Shown here: piece after piece, positions 34,294-43,625 of the stretch | Layout: the number at the start of each line of letters is the position of its first letter | Numbering within the stretch: the stretch's first letter is position 1 | Origin: Streptomyces sp. NBRC 110028 | Lineage (GTDB): Bacteria > Actinomycetota > Actinomycetes > Streptomycetales > Streptomycetaceae | Length of the DNA stretch: 64,000 bases | Reading direction: 5' to 3' | Assembly (NCBI RefSeq): GCF_001417735.1 | Contig: NZ_BBUZ01000025.1 | Location: forward strand, 62,001 to 126,000 | Position numbers and translations under genes: made by a program | Notes under the pieces: generated by a model | Seen by the model: the letters and a program-made list of their open reading frames with translations, nothing else | What the model was told of the DNA's origin: nothing | Databases searched by the model: none

Positions 34294-34365
34294 CCGTCGA
34301 TCCGCCCGCCCTGGGGCCCCGGCGCAGGGGATGTGCCCCTGCGGGACAGGAATCTCTCTCTTGTT

Positions 34366-34375
34366 TGCTATAGCA
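34366..34375. promoter_or_regulatory. Palindrome TGCTATAGCA, GntR-type operator copy 2
   Basis: Identical to the copy at 33895-33904, 60 bases before the ATG of the AtuA-like remnant, which it probably once controlled. Confidence 0.6.
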
Positions 34376-34434
34376 TGTAGCGCGAGGGCGCCTCGCGATT
34401 TCCACTCCCGGACACAACGAAAGGCGCCATCCTC

Positions 34435-34530
34435 ATGGAACTCCGCATCCTGGCCCCCACCGGCGCGCTCGGCGCCGGCTTCGACGCCGACGCGCTCGCG
34501 CGCGGCCTCGCCGTCCGCGATCGACGAGGT
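34435..34530 (+). pseudogene. 5' fragment of an AtuA-like (acyclic terpene utilisation) gene
   Basis: MELRILAPTGALGAGFDADA followed by LARGLA is the N-terminus of AtuA-type proteins of about 450 residues. After some 27 codons the match ends and the frame runs into unrelated DNA. The 5' end, including its operator-bearing promoter, is preserved, so the body was deleted or replaced. Confidence 0.55.
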
Positions 34531-34850
34531 GAGGGCCACGGATTGAACGCGGAACAGCTCGGGGCTGAAGGTGTGCACAGGCTTGCCGGCTGCGGCTGAC
34601 AACGGCTGATGTGGTGAGCCGAGTTGTCGGTGGGTGATGAGACAACGGGCGATTTCGAGGAACACTTCGTGGATGTCCCATCGGATGCGCAGATCCCAGA
34701 AGCCATGCAATTCCGAGCGCGAAGTTGGTCGCGGCAGAGGTTGTGGTCCTGGCAGTAGTCGGGTCCTGCAGCAGCCGCCGGCGCGTCATGCCCGAGCTGA
34801 AAGTCGAGGCCTCGCGGCAGGTACCCACGTCTTGACATCCGCGCCAAGAG
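34523..34850 (-). pseudogene. Probable transposase C-terminal remnants
   Basis: On the minus strand from 34710 the frame reads FWDLRIRWDIHEVFLEIARC and LITHRQL, resembling the tail of large Streptomyces DDE transposases; upstream of it the homology-like signal continues in another frame. No intact start or catalytic region. The stretch otherwise holds no gene. Confidence 0.3.
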
Positions 34851-34883
34851 GAAATGCTCCAGTGCGTAGAGAAAAGGTGTTGT

Positions 34884-35693
34884 GTGACAATGGAACTCGC
34901 GATAGTCATGCCCGCTCGCAATGAGGAGGGCTGCATCCGGCAGACGCTGGACGAATGGCTGAATGTCCTGAGTAGCTCGGGGCTCACCAGCGAGAAGGCG
35001 GTCCAGGTGATCGTCATCGACGACGGTTCCACGGACCGTACCACCGCAATCCTGGCGGAGTTGGCAGCGGCCGACCCTCGGATCCGCTTCGTGCGACAGA
35101 CTGGCATCGGGCACGGCCCTTCAGTGGTGAATGGCTATCGACTTGCCCTCGATTCCGGCGCCGAACACATTTTCCAAGTCGATTCCGATAACGAGTTCGA
35201 TCCGTACGAGTTTCCCAAGATCTGGCAGCACCGCGACCGTGCGCCGTTCGTTTTCGGGTGCCGGGTGCGGCGCAGCACACCGCCCTCGCGCCGGTTCATA
35301 TCGCTTTCCCTGCGGTTGCTGCTGAAATTCTTGTTCCGCGTCCGCATTCCCGATTCCAACGTGCCATACCGTCTGATGAATCGTTACTACTTAGGTTTCG
35401 CGGTTGAAAATATCCCGCCGGGCGTCTTCATTCCCAACGTCTGCATCGCGATCCTCGCCCACATCCTGCAGGTTCCGGTGATCCACGTACCGATCACCCA
35501 CCGGAAGCGGACCACCGGGAAGGTGTCCATCGTCAGCTGGCGCCTGGTGCGCGCGTGCTTGCAGTGCCTCGGGCAGCTGCTCGCCTGGCGGCTGCGGTTC
35601 CGCCGGATCCGGTACATCTTCGCAGCCCACGGCGCGTACGTGTCCGGCCAGGTACCGTGTGCGCACCAGCGCCCGCTCGACGTGACGGTCTGA
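34884..35693 (+). CDS. Family 2 glycosyltransferase, membrane-associated (269 aa)
   Basis: GT-A fold: VMPARNEEG at the N-terminus, VIVIDDGSTDRT near 45 and the metal-binding FQVDSDNEF near 95, as in polyprenyl-phosphate sugar transferases. A hydrophobic RFISLSLRLLLKFLFRV segment near 150 may lie at the membrane. The GTG at 34884 follows AAAAGG at 6 bases; an ATG two codons later is an alternative. First gene of a five-gene unit in which neighbours overlap or are separated by at most three bases. It probably moves a sugar to a lipid carrier. Confidence 0.85.
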   Translation: MTMELAIVMPARNEEGCIRQTLDEWLNVLSSSGLTSEKAVQVIVIDDGSTDRTTAILAELAAADPRIRFVRQTGIGHGPSVVNGYRLALDSGAEHIFQVDSDNEFDPYEFPKIWQHRDRAPFVFGCRVRRSTPPSRRFISLSLRLLLKFLFRVRIPDSNVPYRLMNRYYLGFAVENIPPGVFIPNVCIAILAHILQVPVIHVPITHRKRTTGKVSIVSWRLVRACLQCLGQLLAWRLRFRRIRYIFAAHGAYVSGQVPCAHQRPLDVTV

Positions 35694-35696
35694 GCC

Positions 35697-36686
35697 GTGA
35701 CCTGGCGTCGCCTTTTCGGCTTCACCGTAGCGCTCACCCTGCTGATCTGGATCACGTCGCGCCTCGGTGTGGCTCTCCACGAGTCGTCGCACCTGCTGGT
35801 CAGCGGCCTGCTCGGCGCTGACATCGCCGGGCTGCACGTGCCGCTGTTCGGCGACGGGTACGGCAATTTCTCGTTCGCCGGGGACACGGGCGCCACGCCG
35901 CGGTTCCTCGCCCTGATCATCGGGCCGATGTCGCACATCCTCGGCGGCGTGATCACCATGCTGCTCAGCCGGATTCCGTTCCGGTCGCGGTGGCTCCGGC
36001 TCTTCCTGATCACGTACGGGGCCGTGAACCTGCTTGCCGGGCTGCAGTATCTGGGATCCGGCCTGTACTACGGATACGGTGACCCGGCGGATGCACTGAT
36101 CGCCTACCTGCCGCCGTGCAGGCCCCATCCGGTGAGCGCGGACGTCGTCACGACGATCGCCACCGTGGTGGTGATCGGTACGCTCGGGGTGAGCGCGTAC
36201 TTCCTGACGCGTGACTATCTCGCCGTGCAGGAGCTGTGGTTCCCGGCCGGAAGTCAGCGCGTCCGGTTCAGGACCCTGCTGCTGACGGCCGTACCGGCCG
36301 TGGCGATCTTCATCGGGGCGTTCATGCTGTCCGGCAGCGAGTCGCCCACCTTCTACGCCGGCGGCGACTCCCGCTGGAACGAGCCCGTACGCGACTATCA
36401 GATCGCCACCGGCATCGCGGCGGATCTGAGGGCGCACCCCGACGCGGATGCCGCGGATTCCTGCCGGCGGGCCGCCAACGACTATGTGAACGTCTTCATC
36501 GGCGACCGGGAGACCGAGCATCAGCAGACGCTCAACGAACTCCGGTCCCGCGGCGTGCCACCCGAGCCGACCGGAAAGCTGCCACTGCTCCCGGTCAGTG
36601 CCGCCCTGCTGGCCCTTGGCGCCTGCCTTGCCCTGCTCCGCAGTGGCCGCGCCGCACACGAACTGGTGGGACACGATGCGAACTGA
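35697..36686 (+). CDS. Polytopic membrane protein with HExxH motif (329 aa)
   Basis: About seven hydrophobic segments. The first helix ends with GVALHESSHLLVSG, an HExxH zinc-binding pattern as in M50 site-2 proteases, and a second conserved-looking segment (FLALIIGPMSHILGGVITML) contains another His. A soluble extracytoplasmic loop (about 225-300) precedes the last helix. No M50 PDZ or DG motif was seen, so proteolysis is not proven; it could be a membrane enzyme of glycan assembly. Three bases after the glycosyltransferase. Confidence 0.6.
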   Translation: MTWRRLFGFTVALTLLIWITSRLGVALHESSHLLVSGLLGADIAGLHVPLFGDGYGNFSFAGDTGATPRFLALIIGPMSHILGGVITMLLSRIPFRSRWLRLFLITYGAVNLLAGLQYLGSGLYYGYGDPADALIAYLPPCRPHPVSADVVTTIATVVVIGTLGVSAYFLTRDYLAVQELWFPAGSQRVRFRTLLLTAVPAVAIFIGAFMLSGSESPTFYAGGDSRWNEPVRDYQIATGIAADLRAHPDADAADSCRRAANDYVNVFIGDRETEHQQTLNELRSRGVPPEPTGKLPLLPVSAALLALGACLALLRSGRAAHELVGHDAN

Positions 36687-37986
36687 CGACTGGACCACGC
36701 CACTGGCCTGGAACCGGGTGCACCGGTACCGGCAGCGGGTGCTGGAAGTGCCGCGCGGGCTGAGCGCCGTGCCGGAGACCAGCGGGTCCGTGCTGCCGCG
36801 AGGCTTCGGCCACTCATACGGCGACAGTTGCCTGAACGCGGACAACACGCTGCTCGATACGCGGGGGCTGAACCGGATTCTCTCCTTCGACCCGGAGACC
36901 GGCGTCCTGCACTGCGAGGCGGGCGTGACGATCGGCGCGGTGCAGCGGTACGCCACCCCGTACGGCTGGCGCCTGGCCGTCTCGCCGAGCACAGGTCTCG
37001 CGTCGGTCGCCGGTTCCGTGGCCCACGACGTACACGGCAGAAACCACATCTTCGCCGGCTCCTTCGGCCATCACCTTCTCGAAATCGAGCTGATGCGCAG
37101 TGACGGCCGCCGCCGACTGTGCGGCCCAGGCGCCGACGATCAGCTCTTCCGCGCGACGGTCGGCGGCATGGGGCTGACAGGCCTGATCACAACGGTGAAG
37201 CTCCAGTTGCGGCCGGTGAAGTCGTCGTTCATCAACGTCGAGACCCACTGCCACACGGATCTGTCCCAGCTGATGGCCCACATCGACGCGACCGCCGACA
37301 CCCACGAGTACGCCACCGCTTGGCTCGACCTGGTGGGCCGCCAGACGTTCCGCGGAGTGCTCGAAATCGGCAACGAAGGTCCCGGCGAACGCTCCTTCCC
37401 GCAGGATCGGTTTCAGCCTCGAGTGCCATTCGACCTGCCGCGGTTGTGCGTGAACCGACCTCACATGCACGCGTTCAACCTGGCCTACTTTCGGCTGTGC
37501 GGGCGCAAGAAGCCCGGCCGGGTCAGCTATCAGAAGTACCTGTACCAGATGGACTCGCTCGGCGACTGGAACCGGCTGCTCGGCCGCAAGGGCTTCTACC
37601 AGTATCACTTCCTCATCCCGGCGGCGGCCGTGCCGGACGGGCTGCCCCGGCTGCTCGACGCCGTACGCAGCTCGGACAACGTCGCCGTGCTCGCCATCCT
37701 GAAGCGCTATGGGCCGTCCGCGGCGCCCGGCATGATGTCCTTCCCGGTCCATGGCGTGGGCGGGGCTTTCGACTTCGTCAACCGCGGCGAGCGCACCCTG
37801 CGGCTCTTCCACGAGCTGGACGAGCTGATGATCGAGCTGGGCGGCCGCGTCTACCTGGCCAAGGACTCGGCTCTCGACCCGGGCACGTTCAAGCTGATGT
37901 ATCCGCAGTGGACGGCGTTCCGCGAGTTCGTCGACCCTCGTTTCTCGTCGTCGCTGTGGCGCCGGGTGACGGGCGAGGAGCCGTGA
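36676..37986 (+). CDS. DprE1-like FAD-linked oxidase (436 aa)
   Basis: FAD-binding oxidoreductase of the vanillyl-alcohol-oxidase fold, closest in pattern to decaprenylphosphoryl-ribose 2'-oxidase. N-terminal FAD motifs PRGFGHSYGDSCLN and DVHGRNH, middle GMGLTGLI, and C-terminal YLAKDSAL, where the Lys corresponds to the active-site lysine of DprE1. It would oxidise a polyprenyl-linked pentose or related sugar at C2. The partner reductase DprE2 is not encoded here. The ATG at 36676 overlaps the previous gene by 11 bases. Confidence 0.8.
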   Translation: MRTDDWTTPLAWNRVHRYRQRVLEVPRGLSAVPETSGSVLPRGFGHSYGDSCLNADNTLLDTRGLNRILSFDPETGVLHCEAGVTIGAVQRYATPYGWRLAVSPSTGLASVAGSVAHDVHGRNHIFAGSFGHHLLEIELMRSDGRRRLCGPGADDQLFRATVGGMGLTGLITTVKLQLRPVKSSFINVETHCHTDLSQLMAHIDATADTHEYATAWLDLVGRQTFRGVLEIGNEGPGERSFPQDRFQPRVPFDLPRLCVNRPHMHAFNLAYFRLCGRKKPGRVSYQKYLYQMDSLGDWNRLLGRKGFYQYHFLIPAAAVPDGLPRLLDAVRSSDNVAVLAILKRYGPSAAPGMMSFPVHGVGGAFDFVNRGERTLRLFHELDELMIELGGRVYLAKDSALDPGTFKLMYPQWTAFREFVDPRFSSSLWRRVTGEEP

Positions 37987-38423
37987 ACCGGGCCCTCGTC
38001 CGCCAGGTCGTCCGGTTCGGCCTCGTCGGCTCTCTCTGCGTGCTGCTGCAGATCGCGCTGTACGCGTTGCTGCGCACCTGGCTGCCACCGCTGGTGTCGA
38101 ACCTCGCGGCCCTGCTGGTGTGCACGGTCCTCAACACTGAGGCCAACCGCCGCTTCACCTTCGAGGCGGGCCGGGGCTCGGCCGGCCGGACGCAGCTGCA
38201 AGGCCTGCTGGTCTTCGCCGCGTACTACCTGCTCACCTCGGGCGCCCTGCTTCTGCTCGACGTCGTGGTGGCCACGCCGCCACGACGGCTGGAGCTCGCA
38301 GTCCTCGTCGTGTCGTCGGCCGCCGGCACGATCGGCCGCTTCGTGGTGCTGCGGCTCTGGGTTTTCCACCGCCGCGTTCTCGCCGAGGAGAACGCCGCGT
38401 TTTCGGTCAAGGAGGATACGTAA
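37983..38423 (+). CDS. GtrA family membrane protein (146 aa)
   Basis: Four hydrophobic segments and the GtrA pattern (VRQVVRFGLVGSLCVLLQIAL, NLAALLVCTVLNTEANRRFTF, WVFHRR). GtrA-like proteins flip or carry polyprenyl-phosphate-linked sugars across the membrane. In mycobacteria a GtrA-type protein also sits near dprE1. The GTG at 37983 overlaps the oxidase stop (GTGA). Confidence 0.85.
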   Translation: MNRALVRQVVRFGLVGSLCVLLQIALYALLRTWLPPLVSNLAALLVCTVLNTEANRRFTFEAGRGSAGRTQLQGLLVFAAYYLLTSGALLLLDVVVATPPRRLELAVLVVSSAAGTIGRFVVLRLWVFHRRVLAEENAAFSVKEDT

Positions 38424-38425
38424 AA

Positions 38426-39523
38426 TTGAAGGTGCTCATCATTGGCAGCGGCCTCGCCGGAGCCACCGCAGCCGCAGTCCTGAAAGATGCCGGCGCAGAG
38501 GTCCGCGTCATCGAGCAAAGACCGGTGTGGGGAGGACAGCTTCGCACGGAGAATGCCAACGGCATCCTGTATGAGCCGCACGGCGCGCACATTCTGCACA
38601 CCGCCGACCAGCAGGTGTGGAAATTCGTCACCGACCGGGTGGAGATGCTGCCCTACCGGCACCAAGTGATGACCGAGGTCTGCGATCGCCTGCTCTCCTG
38701 GCCACCGCAGGTCTCCGAGCTCGAGCAACTGCCGCAGTGGGCCGACATCCGGCGCGAGCTCGAGCAACGTCCGGAACGGGCGCGCACCACGAACTTCGAG
38801 ACGTGGTGCGAGGACATCATGGGAGTGACGCTCTACTCGCTGTTCGTCAGGCCGTACACGGTCAAGCAGTGGGGGACCGACCCGAAGAACCTCGCCGCGC
38901 AGTGGGCGCCCAAGCGGATCGAACTGCGCCATGACGGTTACCGTGACCTGTTCCGGGATCCGTACCAGGGCTGGCCCCGCGGCGGCTACCTCAAGCTCAT
39001 CGACGCCCTGCTCCGCGACGTCCCTGTCGAGCTTGGCGCCGGCGTGACGGTCGAGTCCTTTGCCGAGTACGCCCGGGGAACGGACGCCGTCGTGCTCACA
39101 GCACCCCTCGACGTCTTCTTCGAGCATGCCCTGGGCGAGCTGCCATGGCGGGGCGTACGCCTGGAAAACCACTTCATCCCCGGTGCCGACCATGTACTGC
39201 CCTGCGGCGTGGTCAACCATCCGGGGCTGGACCAGGCCTACACCCGGCGCATCGAGACCAAGTGGATGAGCGGCCAGACCCTCAAGGGCACCGTCGTCAG
39301 CTACGAATATCCCGGCGCGCCCGCACGCCACTACCCGGTCGAGGATGTCGAGGGCAAGAACCGCGGCCTCGCCAACGACTACCGCGCGCTGGTGACCGAG
39401 GAGCTCGGCCCGCACGTGCACCTGGCCGGACGGCTGGCGACGTACACCTATATCGACATGGACCAGGCCGTCCGCCAGGGGCTCAACGCGGCAGCCCGCA
39501 TCCTCAAGCAGGCCGACGTCTGA
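38426..39523 (+). CDS. glf: UDP-galactopyranose mutase (365 aa)
   Basis: Interconverts UDP-galactopyranose and UDP-galactofuranose with reduced FAD. FAD motif VLIIGSGLAGATAA, then RPVWGGQLRTE, YEPHGAHILHT, YTVKQWGTDP with the family Trp, and C-terminal RLATYTYIDMDQAV. The start is TTG at 38426 with AAGGAGG 10 bases upstream; a GTG at 38432 is the alternative. Its presence points to galactofuranose as a product of this island. Confidence 0.92.
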   Translation: MKVLIIGSGLAGATAAAVLKDAGAEVRVIEQRPVWGGQLRTENANGILYEPHGAHILHTADQQVWKFVTDRVEMLPYRHQVMTEVCDRLLSWPPQVSELEQLPQWADIRRELEQRPERARTTNFETWCEDIMGVTLYSLFVRPYTVKQWGTDPKNLAAQWAPKRIELRHDGYRDLFRDPYQGWPRGGYLKLIDALLRDVPVELGAGVTVESFAEYARGTDAVVLTAPLDVFFEHALGELPWRGVRLENHFIPGADHVLPCGVVNHPGLDQAYTRRIETKWMSGQTLKGTVVSYEYPGAPARHYPVEDVEGKNRGLANDYRALVTEELGPHVHLAGRLATYTYIDMDQAVRQGLNAAARILKQADV

Positions 39524-39546
39524 TGCCGAAGGGCCCGGCTGATGAC

Positions 39547-40676
<1,130 letters not shown>

Positions 40677-40680
<4 letters not shown>

Positions 40681-42062
40681 GCCGCAGAGCAGGTCGTACG
40701 ACAGATCGCACCGCACACCGCACCACCGCACCAACGACCCCCGGCTATGACGCGGCGGACCTGGAGCGCTGGGTCCAGGAGCCCGACAAGCGGCCCGGCC
40801 GGACCGCGTTCCAGCGGGACCGGGCCCGGGTGCTGCACTCGGCCGCGCTGCGCAGGCTGGCCGGGAAGACGCAGGTCGTGCCCGCCGCCCCGGCCACCGA
40901 CGCGGACCTCGGCGGCACGGCCCGCACCCCGGCGTGGGACGCCACGCCCCGCACCCGCCTGACCCACTCCCTGGAGTGCGCCCAGGTGGGCCGGGAGCTG
41001 GGGGCCGCCCTGGGCTGCGATCCGGATCTGGTGGAGATGGCCTGCCTCGCCCATGACCTCGGCCATCCGCCCTTCGGTCACAACGGTGAGCAGGCCCTCA
41101 ACGAGGTGGCCCGCGACTGCGGCGGCTTCGAGGGGAACGCCCAGTCGCTGCGGCTGCTGGCCCGGCTCGAACCGAAGCGGTTCGTCCCCGACACCGAGAC
41201 CGGCGAACCGGTCAGCGTCGGGCTCAACCTCACCCGGGCGGCCCTGGACGCGGCGACCAAATACCCCTGGCCGCGCGGCGGTCACCCCCGCGACCCGGAC
41301 TCGCCGAAGTTCGGGGTGTACGAGGACGACCTCCCGGTGTTCGCCTGGTTCCGGCGCGGCGCGCCCGAGCGGCGTACTCCTTTCGAGGCCCAGGTCATGG
41401 ACTGGGCGGACGACGTGGCGTATTCGGTGCACGACGTCGAGGACGGACTGCACGCGGGCCATCTCGACCCGAACAGCCTGCTCGCCGAGCCCGAGCGGCG
41501 CGAGGTGTTCGCGGTCGCCGCCGCCCGTTACGCGCCGGGCGCCGGGGCGGAGGAGCTGGCCGAGGCGCTGGACCGGCTGCTCGACCAGGAGTGGTGGCCG
41601 CACGGCTACGACGGCACGTCCGTCGCCCAAGCCCGCCTCAAGGACGCCACGAGCCAGCTGATCGGCCGGTTCTGCCTCGCCGCCGAGGCCGCCACCCGGG
41701 CGGCGTACGGCACGGGCCGGTTCACCCGCTACCGCGCCGAGCTGGTGGTGCCGCGCACGGCCCGGCTGGAGTGCGCGGTGCTCAAGGCGGTGGCCGACCG
41801 TTACGTCATCCAGCGCGCCGACCAGGAGCTGGTCCGCGCCGACCAGCGCGTCGTGATCGCCGAGCTCGGCGAGGCGCTGATCGCCCGCGCCCCGGACGGG
41901 CTCGACCCGCAGTTCCGCGCCCTGTTCGACGCGGCCGACGCGGCGGGCGACGACACGGGGCGGCTGCGCGCGATCGTGGACCAGATCGCCGCCCTGACGG
42001 ACGCCTCGGCCCGCTCCCTCCACGCCCGCCTGACGGTCCCGCGCTCGGTACGCCACGTATGA
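40677..42062 (+). CDS. dgt: Deoxyguanosinetriphosphate triphosphohydrolase (461 aa)
   Basis: HD-domain dNTPase releasing tripolyphosphate from d[20 protein letters not shown] gives the first His, [18 protein letters not shown] the HD pair, and [16 protein letters not shown] the last Asp of the metal site. The family N-terminus with [26 protein letters not shown] is intact. It lies upstream of dnaG as in S. coelicolor, a conserved core-genome arrangement. Confidence 0.93.
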
Positions 42063-42258
42063 CCCCGTAGAACCACGTGCCACCCCCCCCACGACCCGTT
42101 CCCGCCACTCCGCACGGCCCCCTTCCCCCGCCCCGCTTGGTGCGGGAGGCTCCCCGGAGCGGCTTCCCTCGGCCAAGGCTCCGGCCGATGCGACTGGCCG
42201 ACGCGACCGGGGTAGAAGCAAACGCAGAGGCACCGCCCGGCAGCGAGGAGGAAAACAA

Positions 42259-43554
42259 GTGGTCGACGCACACCAGACGTTCGTCATCGTCGGAGGGGGC
42301 TTGGCCGGGGCGAAAGCCGCGGAAACCCTCCGTTCGGAGGGGTTCACCGGCCGGGTGATCCTGATCTGTGACGAGCGCGACCACCCCTATGAGCGTCCGC
42401 CGCTGTCCAAGGGCTTCCTCACCGGCAGCCAGGAGCGCGACAGCGTCTTCGTCCACGAACCCGCCTGGTACGCCCAGGCCGACATCGAACTCCACCTCGG
42501 CCAGCCCGCCACCCACCTGGACCGCGCCGCCAAGGCCGTGACCCTCGGCGACGGCACCCGGATCCACTACGACCGGCTCCTGCTGGCCACCGGTGCCGAG
42601 CCGCGCCGCCTGGACATCCCCGGCACCGGCCTGGCCGGGGTGCACCACCTGCGCCGCCTCGCCCACGCCGAGCGGCTGAAGGGCGTCCTCACCACCCTCG
42701 GCCGCGACAACGGACAGCTGGTCATCGCGGGCGCGGGCTGGATCGGCCTGGAGGTCGCGGCCGCCGCCCGCGGTTACGGCGCCGAGGTGACCATCGTCGA
42801 GCCCGAGCCGACCCCGCTCCACTCCGTCCTCGGGCCCGAGCTGGGCGCCCTCTTCGCCGACCTGCACAGCGAGCACGGCGTCCGCTTCCACTTCGGCGCC
42901 ACGCTCACCGAGATCACCGGGCAGGACGGCATGGTGCTCGCCGCCCTCACCGACGACGGCGAGGAGCACCCCTGCCACAGTGTGCTGGCCGCCATCGGCG
43001 CCGCCCCGCGCACCGCCCTCGCCGAGGCCGCCGGGCTGGAGGTGGTGGACCGGGCGTCGGGCGGCGGCATCGCCGTCGACGCCGCGCTGCGCACCAGCGA
43101 CCCGGACATCTTCGCGACGGGCGACGCCGCCTCCGCCCCGCTCGCCTTCCTCGAAGGCACCCCGGCGCGCACCGCCCTCCCGCCCGGCGCCCGGCTGCGT
43201 GTCGAGCACTGGGCCAACGCGCTGAACGGCGGCCCGGCCGCCGCCCGCGCCATGCTCGGCCAGGACGTCTCGTACGACCGGGTGCCGTACTTCTTCTCCG
43301 ACCAGTACGACGTCGGCCTGGAGTACTCCGGCTACGCGCCGCCCGGCTCGTACGACCAGGTCCTGATCCGGGGCGACGTCGGCAAGCGGCAGTTCGTCGC
43401 CTTCTGGCTGAGCGACGGCCGCCTGCTCGCGGGCATGAACGTGAACGTGTGGGACGTCACCGAGCCCATCCAGCGGCTCATCCGCACCGGCGCCCGGCCC
43501 GACCCCGGCGCCCTCGCCGACCCGTCCGTCCCGCTCGGCTCCCTGCTGCCGTAG
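42259..43554 (+). CDS. NAD(P)H-dependent FAD reductase, ferredoxin-reductase type (431 aa)
   Basis: FAD-binding FVIVGGGLAGAKAAE at the N-terminus, NAD-binding VIAGAGWIGLEVAAAA near 160, FAD-contacting DIFATGDAA near 290 and a C-terminal reductase domain (DVGKRQFVAFWL). This class supplies electrons to ferredoxins of P450s or oxygenases; the two conservon P450s in the window would need such a partner, but no direct link is shown. GAGGAAAACAA precedes the GTG. Confidence 0.88.
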   Translation: MVDAHQTFVIVGGGLAGAKAAETLRSEGFTGRVILICDERDHPYERPPLSKGFLTGSQERDSVFVHEPAWYAQADIELHLGQPATHLDRAAKAVTLGDGTRIHYDRLLLATGAEPRRLDIPGTGLAGVHHLRRLAHAERLKGVLTTLGRDNGQLVIAGAGWIGLEVAAAARGYGAEVTIVEPEPTPLHSVLGPELGALFADLHSEHGVRFHFGATLTEITGQDGMVLAALTDDGEEHPCHSVLAAIGAAPRTALAEAAGLEVVDRASGGGIAVDAALRTSDPDIFATGDAASAPLAFLEGTPARTALPPGARLRVEHWANALNGGPAAARAMLGQDVSYDRVPYFFSDQYDVGLEYSGYAPPGSYDQVLIRGDVGKRQFVAFWLSDGRLLAGMNVNVWDVTEPIQRLIRTGARPDPGALADPSVPLGSLLP

Positions 43555-43625
43555 GACTCCCCAGCGCGCCGGGGGCCCGACCCGGGACGGACACCGGTGT
43601 CGGACCCCGGCCGTAGAATTCACGC

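Noticed and set aside
35697..36686. Definite site-2 protease
   Set aside because: HExxH is present but no second M50 motif or PDZ domain was recognised.
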